Assembly (NCBI GenBank): GCA_031761405.1
Contig: JASEVX010000010.1
Coordinates: 8,656,994-8,720,993, forward strand
Source of the DNA: Serripes groenlandicus
Taxonomy: Eukaryota; Mollusca; Bivalvia; Cardiida; Cardiidae
DNA length: 64,000 nucleotides
Direction: 5' to 3'
Shown here: positions 34,901 through 48,143 of the stretch, one piece after another
Layout: every line of letters begins with the position of its first letter
How positions within the stretch are numbered: the first letter of the stretch is position 1
The notes under the pieces: model-generated
What the model saw: the letters and a program-made list of their open reading frames with translations, nothing else
Told to the model about the DNA's origin: nothing
Database searches by the model: none
Position numbers and translations under genes: made by a program

Positions 34901-37900
34901 AACGCTTGAAATTCACCACTTCTCTATTCTATTTACTTATATGGGATATTATCACTGTTCATACCTATTAATCTTGTAAGCGTCACTTTGATTGGCTGAT
35001 GCAAAACTTTCAAAATGAGACAACCTGTCACAGGCAGTCATCAGATCTATACAAGCGTTTGCTACTGCAGAGAAGTTTATGTTAATCTGAGACAATTTGT
35101 CACAGGCAGTCGTCATCAGATATATACAAGCGTTTGCTACTGCAGAGAAGTTTATGTTAATCTGAGACAATCTGTCACAGGCAGTCATCAGATCTATATG
35201 AGCGTTTGCTACTGCAGCAAAGTTTAGGTTAATCTAAGACAATCTGTCACAGGCAGTCGTCAGATCTATATGAGTGTTTGTTACTGCAGGGAAGATTAGG
35301 TTGATTTGAGACAATTTGTCACAGGCAGTCGTTATCAGATCTATATGAGTGTTTGCTACTGCAATGAAGTTTGGGTTAATTTGTGAAACCTGTCACAGGA
35401 AGTCATCATATCTATACAAGTGTTTGCTACACCAGTGAAGTTTAGGTCAATTTGAGACAATCTGTCACAGGCAGTCATCAGATCTATACGAGTGTTTGCT
35501 ACTACAGCGAAGATTAGGTTAATTTGTGAAACCTGTCACAGGCAGTCATTAGATCTATATGAGTGTTTGCTACTGCAGCAAAGATTAGGTTAATTTGAGA
35601 CAATCTGTAACAGGCAGTCATCAGATCTATATGAGCGTTTAAGTGTGGTTTTGATCCTTTCCCACATACAAAATATCGGCAGCAGATGACTTTGAAATTA
35701 TCCAGGCAAAAACATGGAAAATTCTGAAAAAATGAAAGTATAATTATTGCAAAAAATTCAAAACATTGTGGCAAAAGGAGAAATTGTTTGTTTTGAGCAA
35801 TTTCTTCTTTTGCCACAATGCTTTCAAACGTCGTCTGAGATTACAACTCACCAGACAGAGTCATCTAACCAGGCCATTGCTTTGCCGTCCTCATCATAGT
35901 GTTTGTCGATAGTCATACTACAGTCACTGTCGTGAGCTGACTCAAAATTGGTGACAGAACGTGTTGGTATACCCAGACAGCGCATCACTGAAAATAAAAA
36001 CAAGAAGAAAACCATAATTTAAACAAGAGCTGTCGGAGGACAGCATACTCGACTTGTTCGTGCTTGCCAATAAAACAAAACTATTTTGGGTGGTACAGAA
36101 AACATAAGCAATTACTTTATCATACTATTTATAAGCAAAGTACTTTATACGTCGTTAAAGGGTCCTAATTCTTACAAAAACCTTCACTGAATTATGCACT
36201 CTTGGCTGTTGGTGGAGGTATTGATGGTAAAAAGATATTGTAAGTGTTTAAGCTATATCTCTAATTTTTTTGAAAAGAAATTGATTTGGCATGAATAAAT
36301 CAACCAAAATTCTAAAACGAAAGAGGGCCATAATTCTTTAAAAAACCCTTGACAGAGTTATGTACTCTTGTCTGTGGATGGAGGTAATGATGGTAAATAA
36401 GTATTGTAAGTGTGTAAACTATATCTCTAATGGTTTCGAAATAAAATTGGGGTGGTACGAAAAACTTAAAACCAAAATTCTAAGTCGAAAAAGGGCAATA
36501 ATTCTTTAAAAAAAAATTGACAAAATTATGTAGTCTTGTCTGTTGATGGAGGTAATGATAGTGAAAAAGTGTTGTTAGTTTCAAAGCAATATCTGTAATG
36601 GTTTTGTAAAAAAGTGTATTGGTAAAAAAAAAACCTTAACCAAACGTCTGTCAAAAAGGGCCATAATTCTTAAAAAAACATGGACAGAGTTATGTACTCT
36701 TGTCTGTTGATGGATGTGATGATGGTGAATAAGTGTTTTAAGTTTCAAAGCAATATCTGTAATGGTTTTGTAAAAAGTGTATTGGTAAAAAACCTTAACC
36801 AAAAGTCTGTCAAAAAGGGCCATAATTCTTGTACTCTTGTCTGTTGATGGAGGTAATAATGTTGAATAAATGTTGTAAGTTTCAAAGCAATATCTGTAAT
36901 GGTTTTGACAAACAAGAGCTGTCGGAGGACAGCGCGCTCGACTTATTTCACCACTTATTTAAGTTACTGAGATAATGGACTCTAATGTAGTTGCATGCAA
37001 AACATTAACCACAATTTCTTAAAGTGTGATAATTTGCATTATATGCAGAATAGAGTTATTTAACTTAATTATTTGCATAGCTGTGAGCCTGTGATGGTTG
37101 GGAAGGGTTGTATATGAAAGTATAATTATTGCAAAAAATTCAAAACTCGATGCGTGAATTATAGCTAGCCTTTTCTTCGAAAAGTCAAGCTAAAAAAGTG
37201 TTTGGATCATCAAGTTATTGAAGTGAGTACCAACAAATATTTAACCCTTTCCCACTTGCAAGCGTATCTGCAGAAGAGGATGTTTGAAAAAATTGTGCAA
37301 AATGAAAAAAGTGCTAACCAGGAACGTCTCCCTTGTCATTTTTCGGCTTACGGGAACAGCTTTCGGGCACAAATACGCCCGATATGTCCTAACAGCGACT
37401 GCTGTACAGTATATCAAATTATGCTTCATGAGTTGGAAAGTGTTTAACCCTTTCCTAAACACAATCCCTCATACGACAATTCTGCAGCAGACGACTTTGA
37501 ACGTATTTTGTCAAAAAATAGAAAATCTCTATAATTGAATGGATAACCTACGACTAAAAGTGGAAAACATTGTGGCAAAAGAGAAATTGCTTGTTTTGAG
37601 CAATTTCTTCTTTTGTTCCTATGTTTTAAAAAAGCTGTCTACTGCACAGGCGTCATATGAAGGAAAGTGTTTAATATTGTAAGACTTAAAGACAGAAACT
37701 TACGCGTGGTGGCTACCCCAGAAAACACCCAACACTGTCCAAAGCGTACAGGTTTCTGCGTCTTTTGGAACTCCTCACAAATAGCCACACTACCGGACCA
37801 CGCCCATGGCAATGTGCAGTCTTTTGGGTAGTCGCCCCACTTACCCTCTAATAAACCATTTTCATCATTACTGTTAACCTGTAGAAAAAGTAGTATTTTC

Positions 37901-40900
37901 TTCATGAGCGGTCTATAACTCAATATATATATATATGCACATGTATTATATTACTCAAAATTAAAACTTTAAGACTGACCGCCTTCTTCAGGATTTCAAA
38001 TTTGACCCCTTCCCACCTACAGACACTTTCTGACGCCTCTGCAGCAGACGAATTTTGTAACCATTGTAAGAAAAGAAGAAATTGATTTTGATGATGATCA
38101 CTGGCCCTCTTTCCCCCGTAATACAACATTTTCGTCATTACTGTTAACCCTTTCCCTCATATAGACGCTTTCTGACGCCTCTGCAGCAGACAGCTTTTTG
38201 AAAACATAGTGACAAAGGAAGAAATTGCTCAAAACGAGCAATTTCTCCTTTTGCCACAATGTTTTCCACTTTTAGTCATAGGTTATCCATTCAATTATAG
38301 AGATTTTCTATTTTTGACAAAATATGTTCAAAGTCGTCTGCTGCAGAATTGTCGTATGAGGGAAAGGCTTTACCTGCAGTAAAGTAGTATTACCATTATT
38401 ATCACTAGGGGTCTGTAACTCAATATACAGTCGAACCTGTGCTAAAGACCACCTTTGTTTAGCAATTCCCTGTCTATAACAACACTTTTTATTTTCCAAT
38501 AACTCATTGTCTGCATAAATGAACCTGTAATTAAAGACCACCTTTGAACAGAGACCATATTGTTCACTTCCCTAGGGTGGTCTTTAAAATTTCCCAATAA
38601 CTCATTGTCTGCATGAATGAACCTGTAATTAAAATTCACCTGTGAACAAAGACCATATTGTTCACTTCCCTAGGGTTGTCTTTACACACAGGTTGGACTG
38701 TATATATATAATGTCACTCAAAATTCAAGCTTTCAGACTAAACACCTTCTTCAGAATTTGAAATTTAATTAATTAATTAATCCTTTCCCATCTATAGATT
38801 CATTTGCAGCAGACGACTTTTGAAAACATTGTGACAAAAGAAGTAATTGCTCATAATGAGTCATTTCTCCTCTTGCCACAATGTTTTCAACTCTAATCAT
38901 TAATTATAGATTTCATCTAAAGAGATCTTCCATATTTTTGCTAAGATATGTTCAAAGTTGTCTGCTGCAGATTAACTGTATGTGGGAAAGGGTTAATTTA
39001 CTGTATTAGCATGTATATTTCTGTTTCAATACTAAAAGTATAACTTTTCATTTCTAACATACTTATCTACAGGACTAATAATTGTATTTTTTTATTTTTT
39101 TACCACGAGGGGTCTTGACTCGATATAGAGTTAGTCTACTCTAGATTCTGAAGAGGGCCGTTAAGGTTGGAAGCTTGGAATTTTGAATAACATTATACAT
39201 TTATGCAGAAAAGGTTGACAAACTGAGGGCTTGGCGTGAAACAGTTGTAACTAAAAACCTATTTTGAAAACCCTGGTTTAGGGGCAATTTTGACCCCTTT
39301 GTAAACAATGCAAATTTAGGTGCCATTTCTCAGAACGAGCAATGGCACCTAAATTTCCATTGTTTACCAAGAAAATTGATTTAACGATTATAAAGACTTT
39401 ATGGAGAGGTGATTAACCTTGGTAAAAAAATACTAATTTTAGTTACAACTGTTTCACGCCAAGTCCTCGATTAATACTAAGCTCCAATTTATCACCTTCC
39501 AACATATAACAAATCCGCAGCAAACAACTTTGAAAATATCTATGGAAAACTATGGAAAATATATATAAATGAAAGTATAATTTTGACTACAGTTGAAAAT
39601 TCTGTGAGGAGAAATCCTTTTGCCTCAATGTTTTCAAGTCATTTTTTTTTTGGTTGCCATAGAAACCAGAATTTTGCATGGATCCAAAAAGTTTGAAGGA
39701 ATTTAAGAAAGGACATTGAGAGGATGCTTTCTATGAAGTTTCATCCCAATTTGCCAAGTTGTTAGATAAAAGATGACGCACGCATGACACATAACGGACA
39801 ATTCGCCATGACATAAGCTCGACTGGCTTTCAGCTAGTGGAGCTAAAAAATAAAGAAGATGCAATTCATGGTTTTATATCTGACTGTTGAAAATCTATGT
39901 TTGACAGTTTGAGGCTATGACTGTGTGGACACTACTGTCCATGCCTTTTTTAATATTGGGGTTTTATACAGCTTTCAACATTATTTCAGTTATATCACGG
40001 CAACAGCTCACTTATTCATGACCCCTGGATAAATAAACCAGTACTAGGCTACAAAATGTGCCTTGCCCAAGGGCACTCAACGATGACCATCGTGCTGTGA
40101 CTGGGGATCTAACCCAATACGCCCTAGTTTCAAATCCCCGACGCTAACCACTCAACCTCGGCGGATTCCTTACTGTCCATGCAAGATAAATAGAACAATG
40201 TTGGAAACGAAACAGAATGTTCAACATGGACTGTATCACAGCTCTTGCTTAAGTTTAAACTTAATTATTTTACATCGATCGCGAAACAACCTTTCAGCTT
40301 ATATTATTTGCGCTTGATGTCTGCTTCATGGAGACTTAACCAGTACTCGCGCCGTTTGAAGTCAGAACCAGCTCATCACAGGACTTGAACCCGGGACCTT
40401 TTGTACGAGAGGCAGACGCTCTACCTCTGCACCAGTCTTCCACAGTTCTTGTTTTAGACAACGTTACATTGACCCTGAGTTAACCATTGTACAAATACAA
40501 TCTACTTTTCTACCTCATGTATTTACATGTAAAATTTACTTTTATCTAACTGTTTCCCACATACAACAAATCTGTAGCAGACGACTTTTATAGCATCTAA
40601 GCAAAGATATGGAAATTATTTATAAACAAAAGTATCATAGTTAACCTTAGTTATGCAATATGATTTGTAGTGCCAACCAAAGTAACTCATTTTGCGGTCA
40701 GGTAAACTTAAAAACATTGTGGCAAAAAGAGAAATGGTAATGAACAATTTCTATTTTTGCCACAACGATATGTTGTTTACGGAAGATGCATCCGTATGTG
40801 GGGAAGGGTTAAACTGTTTTTCCAAAGTTTTTAATGCCATTTTAAACAAGTTAATGTCTTATTGCAAGCAATACAAAAGTCCCCTACCAGACGAGGACAG

Positions 40901-43900
40901 CACATTGTGTCTTTTGACCTCTTAAGTGTGACCTTGACATTTGAGGTACAGGCCTGGGTATTGTGCGCGACACGCCACCTTATCATGGTGAACATGTGTG
41001 CCTAGTAACTTGGGAATCCTATGATGCATGGTTGAGATGCGACAAGGTAAAGTCCTATCAAACAGTACTCATTTTTACCTCTAAGTGTGACCTTGACATT
41101 TGAGATACAGGCCTGGGTCTTGAGAGCGACATGCTGCCTTATCATAGTAAATGTTTGTGGAAATTCTATGATGTATGGTTGAGATGTGAGCCGGACAAGG
41201 TACAGTCCTATCAAACAGTACTCATTTTGACCTTTGATCTCTAAGTGTGACCTTGACATTTGAGGTACAGGCCTGGGTCTTGAGCGTGACACACCGCCTC
41301 ATCATGGTGTGTGCCAAGTTTCTTTGAAATCCTATGATGCATGGTTAAAATGTGGACTGGACAAGGTACAGTCCTATCAAATAGTACTCATTTTGACCTT
41401 CGACCTCTAAGTGTGACCTTGACACTTAAATCATTGTGAACATTTGTGCCAAGTTTCTTTCAAATCCTATGATGTATTGTTAAGATGCGGGCCGGACAAG
41501 GTTAGGTGAGACTGACTGACTGACAGACAAACAGACAAGCCGGTAGGCGACGTGGGATTTGCCTTCGCATATATATATGAAGAACTAGTGTGATAGGGTC
41601 ACTATTGTGGTGCCTTGGTGAATACTGGTGAAAAGTATGCACATTGTAAAAACACTCTCTGGTCAACCAACCATGTTTTATCAACATGCCAAGACGAATC
41701 CGTCTACACCAAATCGTTTTCGCCTTTGCATATTTTGCAAACTTCCGGCTCTAGCTCGGAAACCCGAGGTCGGGGCTCAATGACGTAAAAAACCTTTTTG
41801 AAGCTCTTGAATAGCTCTATGAGATGGTGTAATAAAATCGCTATTGAATACTACCACTGCAGCGCTAGGGGCGATTGAAGTAAAAAAAAAGGCTGTAAAA
41901 AGACCCTATTTTTGAAAGGCTAGCATTTGCAAACAAAGGCCTAAATCAAAAATCGTTACGGATACGCTTTTTCAAAATATCTCGAAGTATCTATAACCGA
42001 AGTTTCAGCTCTACACATTCAAAACTGTAGGAGAAGATAAAAAAAATTGTTTGGATTCTTAAAACGCGTTTTTTTGCTAGCAGCATAGCAACGGCTATCT
42101 TTGAAAGGCTACCGTTTGGAAACAAAGTCCTAAATCAAAAATCGTAACGTTTTATCTAAATATCTCAAAGTATCTATAACCGAAGTTTCAGCTCTCCACA
42201 TTCAAAACTGTAGAAGATAGAAAAATGGTTTGGGTTTTTAAAAGCGGTGTTTTGCAAGCTGCATAGCAACGGGTGGGTCCTAGGTACAACAAAACTCAAA
42301 CGCGCACACCCTGAGCCCCTATGGCACCTTTTCATCAAGTTTCATCAGAATCGGCCCGTCGGTTTGGGTTGTGGAGCGTCGCTTTACAAACAAACAGACA
42401 GACAGACGGAAAAGCCTGACAATAAGGGATATCTAGTGAAGCAAATCCCAACAGACAGATGGAATCGACCAAACCTATAGTCCCCAAACCGTTTGACTGG
42501 TAGGGGACTAATAAGGACCTTGATCATTTTTACTGTGAAAAGAGAACACCTGCACGATTCCAAGTTTAACTTCAGGAGAAAAATATATAAACTGTTGACG
42601 CAATGTTTTTCAACAAAGGGTTATTTTTGAAATGGTTATATTCACAGATGGTATCTATTATAAGAAAACAAGAGCACCGCTAAGTAATATCCAACGTCCT
42701 GAAAGTAAAAAAAAAGGGCATTTCTGAATAGTTGTTAAAGCCAGAGCTATTTTACTTGGTATAGACATGCATAATGTTTCTAGGAACATGTGTACCAAGT
42801 TTCATTTGAATATGTGTAACTGTTTTTGAGTTATGAGGTAAGGTAAAGTTTTGTGATGACGACGCCAAAGGAATCACAATAGCCTGATTTTTTTTCTTCA
42901 GAAAACAGACAAGCTTAAAAACCAGAATCACTTACTAAGGCTGATAAACATCTAATGATGGAGACTGCACTGTTCCTTGCCGAATCACCGAGTTCTCCTT
43001 TATCTAGGAGGTCCAGGGCGACCTCTAGAACTGGAGATTCAAACTGGTCAAAAAATAAAAAATATCAATTCAGTTTATTTCGTCCACTCTTTACAGGATA
43101 ATAAGAACTTCTGAAGAGTAAAACAACATTTGAAAATATTATGGAAAAAAGAAGCAATTTTTCCACTTCCCAGAGTATTTTCAACTAGCTATAATTATCA
43201 AAATTACATTTTTCCATTTGAAGTATTCTGCGGCACAGGCGGCATCCAAAAGTGTTTGGTAGTAGTAAAGGTAAAAGTAGACTTTTAACCCTTTCCCAAA
43301 TACAACTGCAGTCTACAGTCTGCAGCAGACTATTTTGAAAAACAATTTACACAATTATTTTAAAATCTCTATAAAGGAATGTATAGAATATAGATGAAAA
43401 CATTGAGGTAAAAGGAGAAATGGTGTCAAGAGGTGTCCATATGAGGAAAAAGGTTTTAAAACTAGTCAAATGGAGAATCAAAATGTGGCTGCTGAACACA
43501 GGTGGCTGTTTAATACAAGCAAAGAAAGTTTAATTATTGGAGTTCTACGCCGCTTTCAACATTATTTCAGTTATATCACGGCGACAGTTCACTTATTCAT
43601 GATCCCTGGGTAAACAAAAGAGTACTAGGCTAGAAAGTGTGCCTTGCCCCAAGGGCACTCCACCATGACTGTTTTAACGCAACTGGGGATCGAACCCAGG
43701 ACGCCCGGTTTCACATCCCTGACACTAACCACTCGACCACGGCGGATCCTTCATAAGTGGGAAAGGCAAAAACCAAGCTTACCTGTCCAAAATTCCATGG
43801 ACGTCCACGATGTTTGTGTTTGGAGCCAACCCAGATGTATCCATGATCTTGTAATACATATTCATTACGTTCTTCTGCATTCTCCATGTAAACAAGATCA

Positions 43901-46900
43901 TCTGTAAGAAATTTATTGTGAACCAGATATTTTAACCCTTTCCCTCATACGACAATTCTGCAGCAGACGACTTTGAACATATTTTGTCAAAAAGTGGAAA
44001 ATCTCTATACTTGAATGGATATCCTATGACTAAAAGTGGAAAACATTGTGGCAAAAGGAGAAATTGCTCGTTTTGAGCAATTTCTTCTTTTGTCACTATG
44101 TTTTCAAAAAGCTGTCTGCTGCAGAGGCGTCAGGAAGCGTCTATATGAGGAAAAGGGTTAATTGTGTTTGTTAATTACTTTGACGGCTATACTATCAACA
44201 TATTTATATTTTAGAAAAGTTGTTCCGGCGCTTACATCATTTCTATAAATAAGTAGACATGTAAACAAAAAGTTTATTATACCAGTGTTATATAAACCAT
44301 AATCTGCTCATTGCAAGTTAAACTAGAACTATTACTGAATGTGATTAATACCCCCGAATGTCGCCCTGATAGGAAAGGTAGTGGAATATTAAGAAGCCCC
44401 ACCTTAAATTCCAACTTGTAGTTTTAAAGATAACTCCGGACAAGAAAAAAGTAAGAATGGGCGATGAAAATTATTTTACGAACAAGAAAATGTAACAAAG
44501 GGCAATAAATCTGTAATTAGCTAAAATAGAGTTATGGTTCTTGTTCACTGCACTTCCTCTCAATATGTTGTATCATAGTATGAAGTTTTATTAAGTTCCA
44601 TCCAGTAGTTTTGAAATTATTTTATGCTCAAGAAAAAGTAACAAAGGGCAATAACTCTGTAATTATGTAAATTAGAGTTATGGTTATTGTACACTGCACT
44701 TCCTCTCATCTTGCCCTACCATTGTATGAAGTTTTATTAGATTCCATCAATTAGTTATTAAGTAATTCTCCGGACAAGAATAAATAACAAAGGGAAATAA
44801 CTCTGTATTTAGGTAAAATAGAGTTATGGTTCCTGTACACCGAACTTCCTCTCCATGTGTTGTATCATCGTATGGAGTTTTATTAAATTCCAACAATTAG
44901 TTTTAAAGTTATGCTCCGGACAAGGAAAATTGCAACGGACGGACGGACCAATGTACCGACCGACCAACCACAGGGCGACTCCTATATACCTCCCTCTTAA
45001 CTTCGTTTATCGGGGTATAATCACAATAGCCTGACTGTATTTCTTCGAAAAACAGACAAGCTAAAAATGTAGAATCATATCTACCTTTGCACCATGGGTT
45101 AAACAGCATGTACATAGTTTCATCGCATTCGGCTCGACTGAAATCCTTTTTTCCACTGCTCACTTTGGTCTCCACATAAAGCGCGTACTTCCCGATGTTG
45201 GAGTCGGGTTCGGTCATCACGGTTACAGTGACCTTCTCGTCATTGAACTCCGTGGCCGTCGCCATCCAACCCTCTTTGGCCGCCGAGGCAGAATTGTCAA
45301 ATTCGATTGGAACCCTGATGATGGTGTCTTTGCTTTCCTGCGGTCTAGCACCTGAAATAGAATGATAGTGAAATCAACTTTAAACCATAGGTCAAGATAA
45401 GAAGGGGAATACAGCTCATCTCTCTTATTATCCAAACAAACTCTATGATGTTGGTACTCAAAAGAATCGTCTTAGTTGGATGATTACTTCGAGTACCCAC
45501 ATCATAGAGTTATATGGTCAAATAAGGATTTGATCTAGAGCTCTGCTTCCAACACTTTCCCATATAAACTAGAACTATCACTGAAGATGATAAATACCCC
45601 CCTAAAACAGCACCTTGACCTACACCATAACTTAATAAGTAAAAGGGCCATAACTCTGTAAAATAATATGTAATTGTAAACCCTTTAGGATATGCACATC
45701 TTCTCTTGGTATAGATCTAAGCTTCATGTAAAAATTTCATTGAATTCCACCCAGTGGTTTGTAAGAAATAGGCCGGACAAAATATGGCTTCCGACCGACA
45801 GACAGACAGCCCGACACAGTGACTCCTATATACCCCTTCTTCTTCGAAGGGGGTATAATAAATCTACAGGAGACAAATTTTAAAACATTAAACCAAAATA
45901 TGGACATTCTAGAAAAATGAAATTATTATTTTTGAATAGAGTTAAGTTTATTGTGGCAAAATGTGGTGCGGCCATTTTTGACAAATCTTGGTAGAGGTCC
46001 ACTAGACGAAGTTAGATTTCAAATATCAACTTTTAGACAAGACTTTTTTAAAAGTTTTTCCCTATACAAGTATAATATTATGTAAAACAAGTGACCCAGG
46101 ATGGGGCCATTTTTTACCCCAGGTCTTTTATTTGAACAAGCTACATGTATATTAAATATCAAAGGCCTGGACATTCTACCTTCAGACAAAAAGATTTTTA
46201 AAGTTTCTCCCTATACGGGTCTTCATAAAACAAATGACCCCCTGGGTGGGGCCATTTTTGATAAGTAGAGGTCCTGACTAGATGAAGCTACATACTAAAT
46301 ATCAAAGGCCTTGGCCTTCTACTTTAAGACAAGAAGATTTTTAAAGTTTTTTCCCTAAATGAGTCTATGTAAAACAAGTGACCCCCGGGGAGGGGTCATT
46401 TTTAACCCCAAGGCTATAATTTGAACAATCTTAGTAGAGGTCCACTAGATGAAGCTACATACCAAATATCAAAGATCTGGGCCATTTACCTTTAGAGATG
46501 AATTTTTTTTTAGTTTTTTTCCTAAACTAGTTTATGTAAATAAGTGACCCCAAGTGGAGGGGCCATTTTTACCCCAGGGCTATAATTTGAACAATCTTGG
46601 TAGAGGTCCATTAGATGAAGCTACATACCAAATATCAAAGGCTTTAGCCTTCTACTTTTAGACAAAAAGATTTTTAATTTTTTTTCCCTATACAAGTCTA
46701 TGTAAAACAAATGACCCTCGGGGAGAGGTCATTTTTGACCCCAGGGCTATAATTTGAAACATTGGTAGAGGTCCACTAGATGAAGCTACATACCAAATAT
46801 CAACGGGCCTTCTACTTTAAGACAAGAAGATTTTTATTTTTTTCCCCTATATGAGTCTATGTAAAACAAGTGACCCCCGAGGAGGGCCCATTTTTGAACA

Positions 46901-48111
46901 ATTTCTTCTTTTATCATAATGTTTTAAATAGTCATCTGCTACAGAGGCGTCAGAAAGCGTCTATATGTGGGAAAGGGTAAATGGAAAGGGTATAGTAGGG
47001 AATTAGGAGAATAGAACAAGACTTTAGTGTACTCCACATGAAAAGAGTGAGTAAAACATTTCATAGCTTGAAGCGAGTGTGTATACATGAGGAACCAATT
47101 AAAGATGAAAGGTTACAAATGTTTAATGTGTAATCTCAACCTTTTCCCTCATAAAGACGCTTTATTTATAGCTCATGGGTGGTGAAGTGGAAGAGTGTCT
47201 ACCTCTGATTCTGAAGGTCACAGGTTCAATCCCTGTCCGGGACAATTGTTACCAAAGACTTCAAAATTGGAAGTACCAACTTATATTCCTTCATTAGCGC
47301 TGAGGTCTATGAGGTTAGCATTATGATTGACTCACTGATGTCAGGTTAATTTGAACAGTTGAACAGATATAACCCTTTCCCTCATAGCGCAATTCTGCAG
47401 CAGACGACTTTTGTCAAAAAATAGAAAATCTCCATAATTGAATGGATAACCTATGACAAAGAGTGGAAAACATTGTGGCAAAAGGAGAAATTGCACGTTT
47501 TGTGCAATTTTTTCTTTTGTCATTATGTTTTCAAAAAGCTGTCTGCTGCAGAGAGGTCAGAAAGTGTCTATATGAGGGAAAGGGTTAACTGATAAATTGT
47601 TGAAAGTGGTGTAATAGTTTATTTGGAATAACATTTCTCCTTCTCCCACAATATTGGCCGAGCCCCGGTAGCTAGCTCAGTTGGTAGCAACGCGGGCTGT
47701 CAATTTCAGGGTTGTGAGTTTGAACCCCGGCTCGGCCAAAATTATTTCAGTTTGACAAAAGTCATTGTGAAAGTGTCATTCGTCTGCCACCAATGTGCTA
47801 ACAGTCTATGTGGAAAAGCAGCCAGTTGCTTGGAAGGATTGTTGTGTGGTTTACTGGTGTGAAAAAAAAACCAGGAAACACATGAGTAGCTGAACTGGCC
47901 GCCACAATATGACTGAACAAGAAACCGCTGAAGACGGTAAGGCTGGATTGTCGGAGATTTGACCTTGAAAATCGACAAACCAAGGTCAAGGTCAAAGTAA
48001 CCATAGAAACCAATAGAACTTGTTACTGGTTACCTTCAGGCAAAGTTTCAAGTTTGTAACCCTTTCCAGTGCTGAGATTTTGCCTCAACCTGAAACTTTA
48101 ACCAAAATGTT

Positions 48112-48143
<32 letters not shown>

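Larger units (their letters stand above)
38098..38770 (-). pseudogene. Duplicated transglutaminase splice-acceptor region, broken by two insertions
   Basis: A second copy of 37853-38007 (start of the catalytic-Cys exon, its acceptor and flanking intron) lies here. Bases 38098-38143 repeat the first codons (VNSNDEN and a diverged continuation). Bases 38375-38426 repeat the intron side, including CTGTAACTCAATATA. Bases 38699-38770 repeat the segment with CACCTTCTTCAG. A MITE (38144-38374) and element O (38427-38698) interrupt the copy. It cannot be a functional exon. Confidence 0.8.

Noticed and set aside
45223..45435. 70-codon minus-strand frame
   Set aside because: Out-of-frame shadow of the transglutaminase exon 45085-45351.
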